From Macrobrachium rosenbergii (taxonomy: Eukaryota > Arthropoda > Malacostraca > Decapoda > Palaemonidae): 64,000 nt of DNA. A model generated the notes under the pieces. That model worked only from the letters and a program-made list of their open reading frames with translations. It made no database searches and was not told where the DNA came from. The first letter of the stretch is position 1. Each line of letters opens with the position of its first letter. The DNA lies in assembly GCF_040412425.1 (NCBI RefSeq), contig NC_089753.1, forward strand, positions 38,388,913-38,452,912, written 5' to 3'. The position numbers and the translations under genes are program-made. Of the stretch, positions 25,600-39,000 are shown in pieces.

Positions 25600-25692
25600 T
25601 TCCTCTTGTATAATGCTACCTTTAGGTACTTCTATATTTATATAACCAACTTATATAAATATGGAAATACCTTAAGGTAGCATTATGCAAGA
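25600..25692. repeat. inverted repeat (hairpin-forming)
   Basis: The left arm contains CTTGTATAATGCTACCTTTA and continues to TATTTATATAA. The right arm reads TTATATAAATA through AAGGTAGCATTATGCAAG. Arms of about 40 bp are nearly perfect with a loop of only a few bases. It may be a small foldback element or the collapsed ends of one. Confidence 0.8.
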
Positions 25693-25696
25693 TGTA

Positions 25697-25957
<261 letters not shown>

Positions 25958-26764
25958 AGCATGTCTCGGTCAAAACCAAGCAAAAGTAACTAAATATTCC
26001 ATCAAGAGCTGGGTGTGGTTCGTTACTTTTAATCGTGGGTGTGTAGGTAAGGTCGGGGTGAGGATATTAGTGACTCACCCGGGAAGGGGGAGGGAGCTGG
26101 TGAACATGCACGGGCCGGGGCGTGGGGGAGGGAAGGGAGAGGAGTCTAAGCACACATGAGCACATAATCATGCATTTTAGTCATATCGTTTTTCTTTAGC
26201 CCGGCGCTATTTCCGGCTGCTAGACCTATGTTACGTAAAAAAAAAAATGGTCCGGGCTTAGTCCATGTTTACAGATGTGGTTGCTTTGTGAGAATCATTT
26301 ATCACAACATACAATGCTTTGCTTATTGACATTTCTCCGAAATATTATCGGATAACACAGACACACAAATGCACGCACAAAACGACAAAAAATAACTCAG
26401 CCTCATCATTTATGAACAAATTAGAATCCTTTTAATTAGATCTACTGCCTAGGCCTTATCAGCTGACGATAGGATGATTGATTGATTGGTTTCTTTAGCC
26501 TGCCGTTACAACCAACAGGTAGGCCTACATCGACGCCGTGCTAATTAAAAAGATCCTAGTTACCCTAGAATAGATAACTAGGTTGGGGAAGATGCTATAA
26601 AATTTTGGCTTTATCAATTTGAAGATGGCGTAAAGTTACTCCGATGATTTCTACGTAATATTATCCACACAGGCTGAATTATATGTATTGCTGTATCTGT
26701 CCTCAAGGGTATCAGAATTCAGAGGGCAGCATTTGCATGTCATTTTGCATCACTCAAGTTCCTC

Positions 26765-27036
26765 GTTGGGCGACCCGGTAGAGTTCTAGGCTAGCACTCT
26801 GTTAGTTCCGAGTTCGAGTCTCCGGCCGGCCAATGCAGAATTAGAGGAATTTATATCTGATGATAGAAAATCATTTCTCGGTATAATGTGGTTCGGATTC
26901 CACAATAAGCTGTAGGTCCCGTTGCTAGGTAACCAACCGGTTCTTAGCCACGTAAAATAAGTCTAATCCTTCGGGCTCAGCCCAAGGAGAGCTGTCAATC
27001 AGCTCAGTGGTCTGGTTAAACTAAGGTATACTTGAC
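26765..27036 (+). mobile_element. tRNA-derived SINE
   Basis: The head has a box-A-like TTGGGCGACCCGG (26,766-26,778) and a box-B-like AGTTCGAGTCT (26,811-26,821) at tRNA-like spacing, with a GGCTAGCACTCTG region between them. A body of about 200 bp follows, containing CATTTCTCGGTATAATGTGG, GGATTCCACAATAAGCTG and CCGTTGCTAGGTAACCAACC. The 3' part includes ATCAGCTCAGTGGTCTGG. The body style matches SINEs I associate with decapods (recall, not a search). This is the best-preserved SINE in the window. Confidence 0.75.
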
Positions 27037-27149
27037 TTTTTCTGCATCATTCATGGAAAGTTAATCTTCAGGCCCTTATACAAGCACCTTAATCAAGATA
27101 CTTCCCTCCTGACAGTCAGTATTCTTTCAGGAAAGAATCAGGTGATGAC

Positions 27150-27420
27150 CTTTTAGACTTAGCTATTTACGTAATGGGCATCAGCCTAAACCCTCATGAT
27201 CCCGTTTTCTATCTCACACTTGCTTCTCTTATCGTTACTCTGCTTTCCTCCAGCATCCAATCCATGCAAGCTTTAAATAACCACAGAGACATAATACACC
27301 AGTCACTCTCTCGTCTAGAAATTCTAACACCGAGCTTCGTTGTCATCATCAAAGTCAAACTTTTCACCACTCTTACGAAACTGCTTCTCCCTCGTGTATC
27401 CCGATCACGTTGCATCCAGA
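27150..27420 (-). mobile_element. LINE reverse transcriptase fragment, minus strand
   Basis: A minus-strand frame reads IMSLWLFKACMDWMLEESR, which resembles the segment just before the catalytic aspartates in LINE reverse transcriptases (family pattern: gC-SPWLFn-yMD). The downstream YADD box is not seen, so the copy is broken. The frame is joined upstream to unrelated (CT)n-rich sequence. Confidence 0.5.
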
Positions 27421-27754
27421 CCAGTACTGTTAAATCCATTATAAAAAGGACAGCAGTTCCCGTGCAAAATGAAAGAACCTGCTTTAATTGATCTCTGACG
27501 TAGCACGGCGATTTTTTTTTTTGGGCCCCCCCCCTCTCTCTCTCGCTTGCTCTCTCTTTCTCAAATAAACTGTGTGAAAATAGACCACAAATCCAGAAAA
27601 AAAGAAACGGCTTTAATTTAGTCAGCCAAGCATTAAAGGACGATCTCTTTCTGTCGCTCACTCTGATGCTTTCAATAAAAAAAAAATTTAGCTTTAAACG
27701 TGTTGAGAAAATTTTTACTTAATTTTCATAACCAGATATTTTGAACCAATATCT

Positions 27755-27761
<7 letters not shown>

Positions 27762-27796
<35 letters not shown>
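27762..27796. repeat. (CT)n microsatellite
   Basis: CT tract of about 35 bp. The AT-rich stretch 27,800-28,737 holds no recognisable gene. Confidence 0.94.
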
Positions 27797-27798
<2 letters not shown>

Positions 27799-28734
27799 GA
27801 TTTTTTAGTAAAGCTACTATGACTGTGAATGAAAAAAACTTCAATTTTGACTTACTCAACCCAGAATTCCTCAATAACATTAAAAAAAAAAAAAAAACAT
27901 TTTCTACAAAACCAAAAATAAATACTAAAAGTAAAGGTTTAAATAAAACAAAAAATAAGGAGAACGATAAACATGCATTTTATTCGACATGAAAGTGCAT
28001 TACAGAGAGAAAATTACACCAATAAGAGGTCGAAATAAGTACAGAAAAATCACGCAAATGCCATAACGATCATAAAAATCAAGCATAATGGACAAGCATG
28101 CGTTATATTGAACACCAGTTTAATCACAGACAAAAAACAAAAGAATGAAATACGCATATATTAGATAAAAGGGATTACAGAGTACTGTTTAACATATATT
28201 CATGCCAGTATGAAAACTGTAAAATCCAAAATTACAAATAAAAATATAGTTAAAGAAAACTAAGGATGCATTTTAATAACCATATAAGTGGATTAGAGAA
28301 TAAAACAAGACTACAGCAAAATAAATGTCGAAAAATTACGGTGCAATTTAAAGAGACATGCCAAAATGCAAATCTAAAAGGCAAATAAATATATTAACTA
28401 AGCCCCACTCCAGAATAAATAGGATTTACAACAAAATCTTACATACAAGGAGTATTACAGATTAATAACACAGACAAACCATTAGGCTATAAAAATTGTA
28501 AGATACGTAACAATAATACCAGTTACTAAATCGAACATACCGTAATATTGCATGCCATGCAAAAAGTGCCTTTCAGTAGCTAAGTGTCTTTTAAGAGTAC
28601 TCGTAGGAAGAGAAGGTGAATTTCAGTAACCTGAAATGAAATGCTGAAACTGAAATTATTATTTGAGAAAAAGTAAAGGATGTTGGTATATGAAACCAAA
28701 TAACAGTTACAAGGAATGACAGAAAACTACTACC

Positions 28735-28737
<3 letters not shown>

Positions 28738-28798
<61 letters not shown>
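28738..28798. repeat. (AAT)n trinucleotide repeat
   Basis: About 20 uninterrupted AAT/TAA triplets. From 28,800 to 30,000 I see no gene I can support. A 99-codon plus-strand frame at 29,123-29,422 has no clear domain. Confidence 0.96.
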
Positions 28799-28800
<2 letters not shown>

Positions 28801-29999
28801 ATGCATAGCTAGACCAATAAACGAAGGAACAGCGCAAGAACAACTTGGAGCGGAACTTTGTGCTCAATTCAAATCATGCACATGAACGCTTTCTTTTGTC
28901 TGCCATCAAGAAGCATAAGAGATAAAAGCAGGTCAGGCATTACGTTGCATATATATATGTGTGTGTATGTGCGTGTGTACAGCGCACGTACGCGTTTGTT
29001 GTTTGTTTATTTCCGACTGCAGGGTTCAAAGTGGTACCGTTTATAATTCATTTCCTACCGTGGCTATAATAGCTGCACTGGCCTAGCTTTAGACTCATAA
29101 CTACTTCCGTCGATGAGGTTATTTGTCTTCTTGTCAGTATGATTACACGAAAAACAAAAGTTACAAGTGGAATCTTATTAAAAAATTTACCAAAGGCAGG
29201 CCTTGTGTGGATGGTGGCTGGCAACAAGTGATTAGATCTTGGAGAAGATACGAATGTAACTTTTGGGCAAAAGGGACGTCCTGGAAGACAGATTGCTCGG
29301 TCTTGGTGGAAGTTTACGCTCTCCGAATGCTTTTGTTCATGTCGACATTAAAAATTTTATATAAGGGAAAAGCAGCCACTACACCAAAAGTAACATGTAA
29401 AACCAGAATAACTACAAAGTAATTATTAATAATAATCGAGTTAAAGTAGCATTATTTCTCCTCATGTTTTGAATCTGTAACTGGGACTACAATATGAGGG
29501 CAAAATCACCAACAACAATCTGGAGTGCTAGAGCCGAGCTTGCTTATCTCCGCAATTTATTGGGCTTGTTAGCTGGTCACAGACATATTCCGTGACATGT
29601 GAACGGAACAACCATCATCCCACAAACAAGCGCTCCTAACTGCACTTGGGTAATTCATTTCCGAGTCAGTGAAACACTAGTCTCAAGATGTACTGCCCGT
29701 TTTTTGTGACGAAAGTCGGGACGCAGTCGCGAGCGTCCTTGAAAAATAAAAGAATGGCTCTTTCCACAGCCAACGGATTGTGTTCATTGCAGTAATTAAC
29801 AACTAATAATTCAGGACGCGGATAATAAATGTATACATAGAATGAAAGACGTCATATGAAGTGAGGCTTATTTCGAGTGTGCCAAGTCAGACTCACGTAC
29901 AATAGTTAAACCATCTAAACAACTCTAAGCGATGCATATTGTAAAACCGTGACGCATCCGTACTCGAACAAGCCTTGGAGAACAGGAAGGAAAAGAAGC

Positions 30000-30002
<3 letters not shown>

Positions 30003-30077
<75 letters not shown>
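30003..30077. repeat. (AG)n microsatellite
   Basis: Pure AG tract of about 74 bp. The following 30,080-30,910 is AT-rich with C-runs near 30,690-30,780 and no recognisable gene. Confidence 0.97.
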
Positions 30078-30080
<3 letters not shown>

Positions 30081-30911
30081 ATACACTGCTTTTTTTATGC
30101 ATGAAGCATTTGGAGGACACAGTTGTTGAGAATAAAGATGCAACTGAGCGAAAATACCGAGTAACCATTTTTCTGACCAGATGGAACTCAAAACATAAAA
30201 TAATACTTGTCTGTAATAATGTCATTCTTTGTTGTCAAGACTTAGCGCAACCACAAATATAAAAAGGGCGAAAATAAAATTAGCTTTTTACTTTGCAATC
30301 CTAAACTAACAGGAAATAGACAGTAATTTATCTTTGTGTGCAATTACGTAATGGGGATTTCCTTGTTTAAAAAATGCAAAAACAAACCATAAAACCATGC
30401 AAAAAGTAACAAAGAAATAACGAATAAAAGAGATTAAATATAAAATTGACATTCAGTAAACAACACTACGATTATTAATAAAATACTCTAAAATGGGAAC
30501 ATTAGCAATAATCAGTAAAAACGCTACTTCCAAAAATAAATAAATAAATAAAAATAAGCGGAAAATAAGGCATAAAACCTCGTCAATGAAACAACTAAAA
30601 AAAAAAAAGTAAAAATCACATCATCAAGCACCGAGTTACACACATCGAATTCGATCTTAACGACTCATCATTTGCAGGTGTTAGCTACCTCTTCCCCACC
30701 CCCTCTCTACCCGCAACCCCAGCCTATCTATCGCCAACATCCCCCCTCCCCTCCCCAACCCCTTAACACCCGCAACTTCCAAGGGGGTCTCTTTAAAGCC
30801 GAGCTGTGGCGCATAGCTATACAATTGAGGAGTTGAACACGTGTAGAAAGAATTAAATGTCGCCAGGTCGGGCTTAAACTGTGGCATTAACCCATGAACA
30901 GATCAAAGATG

Positions 30912-30913
30912 TG

Positions 30914-31001
<88 letters not shown>
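30912..31001. repeat. (CT)n(TA)n microsatellite
   Basis: A CT tract of about 30 bp passes directly into a TA tract of about 56 bp. Confidence 0.96.
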
Positions 31002-31003
<2 letters not shown>

Positions 31004-31059
31004 CTTATGTGTGGTGTGCGTGGTGTCTGTGTGTGCACAAGTTTACCGAATAGGAAGTA

Positions 31060-31680
31060 GATCCAGGAAAAAATTAAGCAGCTGCCACTGACCCATTCAC
31101 CTATTAACTACTCTATGTATCGATTTGCAAAAATTTCCACATGATTAGTCACCTCATACACCTACACTAATGGCTCATTTGTAACGTATCAAGCCCACCC
31201 ACACACTGTACCATCAACCTGTCTTCAAACACTCTTAAACTTCCTGGATATTAAGATCATTCCTTTCAAAAACTTCTTTTATGCTATCTATCCACCACTT
31301 CCTGGGTCTTCCTTCTACTTTCTTAACACTTCCGAATTAGACACTTTTAACCAACAAACTGTTGCCCATTCTCTCCTCATTACCTGTCCATCTCAAAACG
31401 CTGATGCACTTTTTCGCCTACACTAATCTTTTTACTACTAAGTATCGCCACTCCACGCTTCCTGCCCTTTCTATTCTTCTTACATTAAATATGCCACACA
31501 AAACGTTCGTATTTTCTTTAATTTGCGTTCAGTATCAACAGTCCCTTCATACATTGCCACCTTCGCTTCCATAGACACTCCAAAGCTCCTAATTTTTTGT
31601 GTATACCCTGCGACCTTCCATGCTCCACCAACCGTTATATTTACTCTCAGGTACCTGTACAAACCAACTCTTGCTAACAC
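31060..31680 (-). mobile_element. decayed LINE 3' region, minus strand
   Basis: Read on the minus strand, in order: YRYLRVNITV, SFGVSMEAKVAMYEGTVD, SVLRWTGNEERM, KVEGRPRKWWIDSIKEVFER and NDLNIQEV, with stops and frameshifts between. This order matches the C-terminal half of a common invertebrate LINE open reading frame (family patterns: MYEGIVVPT, RWFGHV-RM, GRPR-WID-VKE). The catalytic reverse transcriptase part would lie to the right and is replaced by a CA/TA microsatellite. Confidence 0.7.
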
Positions 31681-31686
31681 TTTTAG

Positions 31687-31825
<139 letters not shown>

Positions 31826-32975
31826 ACACTTAACACCAAACAGCCAAACTCATCATGGCCAAATGCCCTTCGCCAAAAGGTCAGATCGATGGGAAAAATA
31901 ACTAGGATTCACCGTTCCTTTCACTACCATTAAATAGCACTTTATTTTATATTATTCACGTCAAATAATATAATATTTTCAAATACTCTATTAACGTCGT
32001 CTACCTGTTAGTCTAATCAGGAAACAATTTGATCTTTATGTTGCTAAGTCTTTAAGATGAAAATTCCATGTTGACTAAATAAATGAGATTTTATATTTTT
32101 TTGTACAGTACATTAATGTACATAATGAGACTGGTCCAATGCAGATTCGAAAACTGCCGTGTAACCTGAATGAAATATCTGATGAAATGAGACATTCATA
32201 AACGGATGTTTTCACGGTAAAATTGCTACAATAACGTGAAATTGGACATGACTACGAAAACATACCTATTTTGGCCTAAGGCACTCAAGGAAAGCTTATT
32301 GATAAATATTTTCTGTGGACCATTAGGTATACCCATTTCTCAGTGACCATCAACAACAACTGATTATCAAAGAACACTCACTCACATTAGAGGATATTTC
32401 ATGCTGAAATTCCAGAGCAGATTGCTAAATAAAAACAATCTAATGATGGGAAATACAAATGCTTACGTTTAGCAGCTATTAGCAGCTCTATGGACGAATG
32501 TACACTAGATTAGAAACACCTCAATAGACAATGTTATCCAAAGATACCGTAATCAGTTTCTTAATTACAGAACACACTTCTGGTCGTTCGAGGCAGATAC
32601 GGATGGTGAGAAACACTTAATGTCACGTAGCAGAAGACACTTTTCAGTTGGATGATGTGACGTTACTGCCATCTCTTCTCTACTTTTCTTACTAACACTC
32701 AGTCTCTACATCTTTATCATTTTAGTAGCAAAATTTATACACATGTTCAATAAACAGACAGATATTAGTTTTAAAATATTTAGAGTAGATTAGATAAATA
32801 TAATAGAGCCAATAAAGTTCTTTTGACATATTATTATGCCACATATTTCTAACCGATTGATTTCAAAAGATGTTTTCCCTACTCGTCTCCGTCAAAGAAA
32901 ACAAAACAGCCATAATCTGCCTTTGCCTGTTAAACACGTTTCTGTACTTAAAGGTGGTCGCTAATATATATCATC
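31826..32975 (+). other. upstream region and probable promoter of DRG2
   Basis: No coding sequence. The DRG2 5' UTR and promoter should lie here but I cannot place the start of transcription. A TGACG-containing segment (GATGTGACGTTACTGCCATC, about 32,655-32,675) is a possible regulatory site, on weak grounds. No convincing TATA box at a useful distance is seen. The start codon context is TCATCATGG, with G at +4. Confidence 0.35.
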
Positions 32976-33039
32976 ATGGGTATTCTCGAAAAGATTAGCG
33001 AGATCGAAAAAGAAATTGCAAGAACTCAGAAGAATAAAG
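32976..33039 (+). CDS. DRG2: DRG2 coding exon 1
   Basis: Encodes residues 1-21 and the first base of codon 22. The donor reads AAATAAAG/GTACAT. Intron 1 is phase 1 and 3,779 bp long. Confidence 0.95.
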
Positions 33040-36000
33040 GTACATAGAAGTGTAACATGTGGCGAACAGGTGTATTTTCTCTTAATCTGCTCGGTTTCTT
33101 TGGAGAGTCTCGAGCACTCTGCAAATTGATAATTTCTATCAAATAAAATATGAAAGAAATGAATGGCGTGGTTGCGAGTTGATAGGAATGTTATTGTATG
33201 CCTTGGGTGAAAGCCTTAAACACGTAGCCTAAGGGCTATGTACGCTGTAGCCTATGGTGAGCTTGAACCCGTGCGGCTATGCTGCTCAAGGCGAGATTTG
33301 ACAAGCCTGCTTAGGTAGCCGCTAATGGCCTCTTTATGTTTTTGCCGATGGAATATGTAGGTTTATCTGGTATGTTTTGATTTCAGCTAACCAAGGCCGT
33401 GTACCTTAGGCTACGTGTTTGGCATTGTTGTGGAATTTGATCGCAGTGTAACCAACAGCAAATTTCCATTTGACAGCTGAAGTATCAACGGTTTTAACCA
33501 AAAGAATTACCTAAGACACTAAAAACTGATGTTTCCCAGTAGGAACCCATCACAGTTATTAGACAGCTTAATTTAGGGATAAGGGAAACAAAATTGGTTG
33601 GGTAGGCTATTTTTAATCGAAAAATAGTAAAACTTCAATTGAACAGAAAATAAACAGGGTAAGCCTGTGTTGGCCCTAAGCTACATTGTTCACGTATTCA
33701 GTCAGACAGTGTATTGTATAGTTACCCTATGGAAGTATTTGTAATTCCCAGTGAGTTTAGATTCAAGGTAAGCCTAACCTTGACAGTGAAACAAACTATC
33801 ATTTCTGTGTTAGTTTGTAGGCAACTAAACAAATGTGAAATATGCATGCAGTGAGAAAAGTATTCCTATAAGGTTCATGTGTTTGTTAAACTTAGACAAT
33901 TATCCTACTAACTACCCCCCTTGAAAGTGCAATTAATTTAGAATCTAGGTTAGCCTAACCTAAGGTAGGCTAACTCTAGGTTTTTTATGATGAACAACTT
34001 GAAAAAATAATTGGTTTGTATTAATAATATTAGAAATGCATACTCTTAAGCTCATGACAGACAGGAAATTATGTGGTTCATGTATTTGGTTAGAAATGAA
34101 TAGATATTTTTACCCTAAGGTTATTCCATAACATACCATTATTGAGGTCAGAAAATGTATAGCTAAAGTATCTCAAGAGAAATTAATAGTTATCTAAGGT
34201 TAATTCACAAAATAAAATTGTTGTAGGGTAGGTTAACCTAGGCTGCCAGAGAGACAGACCACTTTCTGCGCATTAGATAACATCAGAAACTATGGTTGCC
34301 AGGTTTGTGAGCCTGACTGGTATTTATTGGATACTGTTAGCATTGGCCAATTAATGTTAGGGTACGGCAGGCTAATTTGCCATGCTAACTATACTAGACA
34401 TGCAAAAACTTGGGACCTGGCCGGGATAGGTAGGTTGGCTTAGTAAGCAGCGAAGTTGGCACATGCACAGTCTCCCCTCTGTGAGATCAAGTCCTTATAG
34501 TGCCAGACTCCAGGTCTAGCCTAATCACCCAGAGCTCAGAAATTTAGTTGAGGCTACTGAGATCAGTTGCCGCAAGGATAGAATAGGAAGTTCATCATCA
34601 AATTGCTGATATTATCCGCCTTGTGATTTGTGACATGCTGCAAGTTAACTTTGTCTGACTGATATATATTTTAAGAACTGGTGTGGTTACCACTATAAGT
34701 TAGGAGCCTTAGTGACTATAGGCTACTTCTCATAGGTTACCTCTGGCCTACTTACACTATGATATTTGAAAATGAAAACTGCTATATATAAATCTGTGAT
34801 TATTGATTAAAGCTATTATACACCGTTTAACTTGCACACAAAAGTTGATGAAACTGTTTCATTGTTAACCAACATACTTAGCCTGTGCTAGTGACTGTAG
34901 TGGACAGCTGTGATGCTACCATGATGACAAACTATACGTAGTGTGTATTACCAAATGAAGTTATAATGTTTTATGCTGTCATGCTCTCTCATGCTATTTA
35001 ATCTACAAGAAAACAATGAATAAGCCTGCAAGTAGAAGAATATGGTGAGAAAAACCACTTAGGCTATATCATTACTTAATAGATAATTTTCTTGCCTTTA
35101 AATAAATAGTACCAAATCATAGGAGGCCTATCCATCATCCCACAATGATACCATAGTTATTTTGAATGTTTTGAGTGAGCACTTCAGTCATTCATACTAG
35201 ACATAGCTAACAAAGATTGCTCATTAACCCTTAATGGACGGGAATCGTCATATGAGTTCTATAACAGGTTTTGGGTGATTGACGGAATAACTCATATGAG
35301 TATTAATATTACGCGCCATTTGGTTTGGATGAATTTAGTGGGAAAGATGTTCATAGCACTTCAATGGTCCATAAATGACTTATGGCAACTATAATAGCTT
35401 AGCACAGGAGAGACATCGGTCAGTATGCCTTGAGATTTCATAGGGGAGTGTACAGCCTCTGCAGCTCCAGGACGTCTTTTTATTTATTTGCTCATAAATA
35501 TATCCAGGGATTGCTGTTGGTTTTAGTTATCTTTTATGATAGTATGTCAACTATAATTGTAATTTTGCAAAGAAAAGTGCAAAGAAATAGAAAAATCATG
35601 TATACCTCACAAAAAGTTACTGCAACTCCCCACGCAGAAAATCTCGTAAATATTTTACAACAAATATATATACTCAGAATTTTTTACTGATTTTAGTTCC
35701 TATCTGTTATGATATTGTGTGAGCTGTAATTATAATTGTACAAGATAAAATGAAATAAATTATTAGAAAAAACATGAATAACTTGGTAAAACTGACATAT
35801 TTTTATGAGTGTCGTGTAAAAGAGGCCCCACACAGGGTTGTAAACAGTCACTTTCAACTTCCCATGGAAGGTATGGAAAAATTTTTAGGGTTTTTTTCTT
35901 ACACCATGTGCATTTTCATATCTTCCTCTTTCCAGTGATGTGTTTTTTCTTAAGTTGGTCAATTTTAAAGTTTCCCTGGTTGGTGGGTGCGCTTGATATA

Positions 36001-39000
36001 TATTTAGTCCATCCCCTAAGGGTTAAGCTTTTAACTATGATACTTCTCAGATTTGCCAATCAAGATGTTAGTGGGCATAGAGTAAAAAACCAGTTGTGCC
36101 TATGGAAATACAAAACAGCTATTGAAACAGGAATTGTACTTACAGGACTAAAACTGTTGCCCTTTTATGTAGGGGTATTCCTTATTGGGAACTGGAATCA
36201 GTCATTGAAACTTTGTAGCAAGATATTTAACTCATGGTGAGTGAGTGAGTTGAAGGGAAATAACTACTGACTTGCCGTCATCAAGAACTTTTTCTGTGAC
36301 TGCTGTTGTGTACAGATATCTAGCTGTGTTCCCCTTTACTACCATGTGAACTTTCTTGTCACTAGAGTCAGTCACCTTAGCCTCCTTCCAGTCAGCATCA
36401 TGGCTTGACCAGTGGTTGAATAGCTTGTGACCTTTAACATCACCATGCCTCATTTGAGGTAGTTAGAGGGTAGAAGGCAGAAGGTTGAATGGTTTAGTGA
36501 CTGGTTTCCCCCTTCCATCTCCCTTTCTCTTCCTCCCTCTGTGAGGTAGCACCTTATACCAAAAGAAAAAGAGCTTGATGACGGCAGGTGAGTGGCTGTT
36601 CCTTCCCCTCAAAGTCATCCACTTGCCACCTGTTAAGTACCTTGTCACCAAGCTTCAACAACTGATTGCAGTTTCTGCTGAGGACTACTCATACAAGGCT
36701 CTGGTTTATATACCTAGGAAAAATACAAATTAATTGAAAATTTTGCAATGATTTTAGATTAACTATTTTTACATCTTTTGTGAGCTTTCAAATATTAAAT
36801 ATAAGTTTTATTTCCCAGCCACTGAATATCACTTGGGCGTGTTGAAAGCAAAACTTGCGAAATATAGAACACAGCTTTTAGAACCTCAAGGGAAGAAAGG
36901 CGATAAAGGAGATGGCTTTGATGTTATGAAAAGTGGAGATGCCCGAGTTGCGCTCATTGGTTTTCCTTCAGTTGGTAAGGTTAGTGTACATGTGATATTT
37001 TTTACAAGTATACTAGAGTGATTGTGTAATAAATATGCCAGTATGTATAGATAATTATTATCAGCAATGTATGCTATGATCTCAGATTTATGATTTGTAA
37101 AAGTATTGTATCCTAAAGTATTGAATCCCATTGAGTAGTTTATGATTTGTTGCATTACAGTAATTAATGAAATTTGTGTTTATGAGAATACAGTATGTTC
37201 CAGGTAAAAGACAATTTATCGTACGGGAATACAAACTATTACCTCTTGTATATAAGTTTTCCTCAGTATCGTTGAAACTTGGTAACAAATGGTTAATTGC
37301 GATTAGGGAAACCCCCTACTTGCTAAGGGAAGGCGCTTTTTCTTCGGCTGCAGTTAAGACATCTTACTGCTCTCTGACTGACCTTTACGTTGACACTGCT
37401 TTCCTGTTTTTATAGTATGTTTGGTGTTTGTGTTTCGTGATTTTTTGTTCAGCATGGTTTTGGACAAGAGAAGTGGTCCATGAAGATGTGAAGGACGTAA
37501 CAGGTGTTTAGCTGCTTTGTGTCCTGGATGTAGTGGAACCATTCTTTTTTTCTTTAGTCGTAGGTCCTGTGAGGAATGTGCAGTCTGGTCTTCTGTGCAA
37601 TTGAAAGGTATGGTAATAGGAGAGGAAGGCCAAAAGATGTTTACTGTTTTTTTCAAAGGGGATTACTTCCTTCAGTACTACCAAATCTTTTTGGCTTCTT
37701 CATCCTTGACTGCACCTCCCTCACTTACCTATCTTTTGCTTGTTGTCCAGTGGCTTGCAGAGGCAATTATATATGTGAGGTTAGGTGATCAGCCTGTGCT
37801 CTCTGACAATGCTGACCCAGGTTTGTGTGTTGAGCTGTCTTTAGGTAAGATGTGGCACGTGTTTGTAATTTGCTTCTACCCACCCCTGCTTCGTTGGCTG
37901 CTCCAGGGATACCAGCTTCACTGGATTACTTGCAGATGTGGCCTTCTCCCACTGTTCTGGGAGCCTTAAGTGGAACTCCAACCATAGGCATGCGAAATGC
38001 CAGTATTGGTGCCAAGAGGAACATAAGCGCTTGAGCGCCCAGTAATATCGCCCGAGCTTCCAATAGTGCCAGAGCTTGTCTTCATATAGAGCTTCCAGCA
38101 CTAGCTTTCATGTGTCTGGCTTCAGCCTACTAGTGGCTGACGCCAGTCTCTCTTTAGCATGTAGCCTGTCTCTTCAAAGAACATACTGTTGTTCTTTTTT
38201 GAGCGCAATTTCCAGTTGAACGCCTAGCTCCAGTCTTCAAGTGGCCGACGCTAGTCTCTGATCATTGGATGTCCTTCTTCAGTATCGGACTCCCTCCTTT
38301 GAGTACCATACAGCTGCTCTCAGGCCGTTTTGTCTCTTTTCAGCCTGTTCCACCTTTGCCTAGAGTTCCAGATGGGCTGAATTGCTCCCTTTTGTGACAT
38401 CAGTTAGTGTCTCAGAGCACTGTTCTTTGCAGACAGGGACTTTTGTGTACGAATTTATGGACTTGTTGAAGAAGGCTGTCACCTCCACAGGGAGTTGGGA
38501 GTCTGACTTTGGTTTTTTAAGGGAGCAAGAGAGGTGTTTTTTGTCCTTCCCTCCCACTGATGCTTAGACGGAATTAGTCCTCCTAGTTGAAGTTCTTGTC
38601 AAGATTCTGAAGTAAGGGTCTTTCTTGGCTGACACCAGGAACAGGGGCTAAAAGATAGGAGTCTCTCAGGTTTTTCCAAGAGACATCGCTTCACAGCTAC
38701 TTTCAGATGGCATATATCCTTGGTCTGTTTTTTTTTCTTTGGTGTGACAATATCTTCCCTCCTAAGCGTTCTTTTATGGAGAATTTTTCTTGGACTCCAG
38801 GCAGAAGGAAGCGCCATGAACCCTCTCTCTAGTGGCACTCGTTCCTGGGCGCCTGATCATCTTCAGAACTCCTCACACCAGCTTTATGGCGCCTGGTGCC
38901 AAATCCCAAATGCCCAACACCTGTTGCAGAGTGTTTAGCTCTTTCTAGCCATGCTAGACCGCCAAAGCTGAACGCCTAGTTCTTTTTTACTTTTTTTTTT

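Noticed and set aside
29123..29422. 99-codon plus-strand frame as a gene or LINE C-terminus
   Set aside because: A WKTDCSVLVEVYALRMLLF-like stretch faintly recalls LINE tails, but nothing else supports it. Too weak to annotate.
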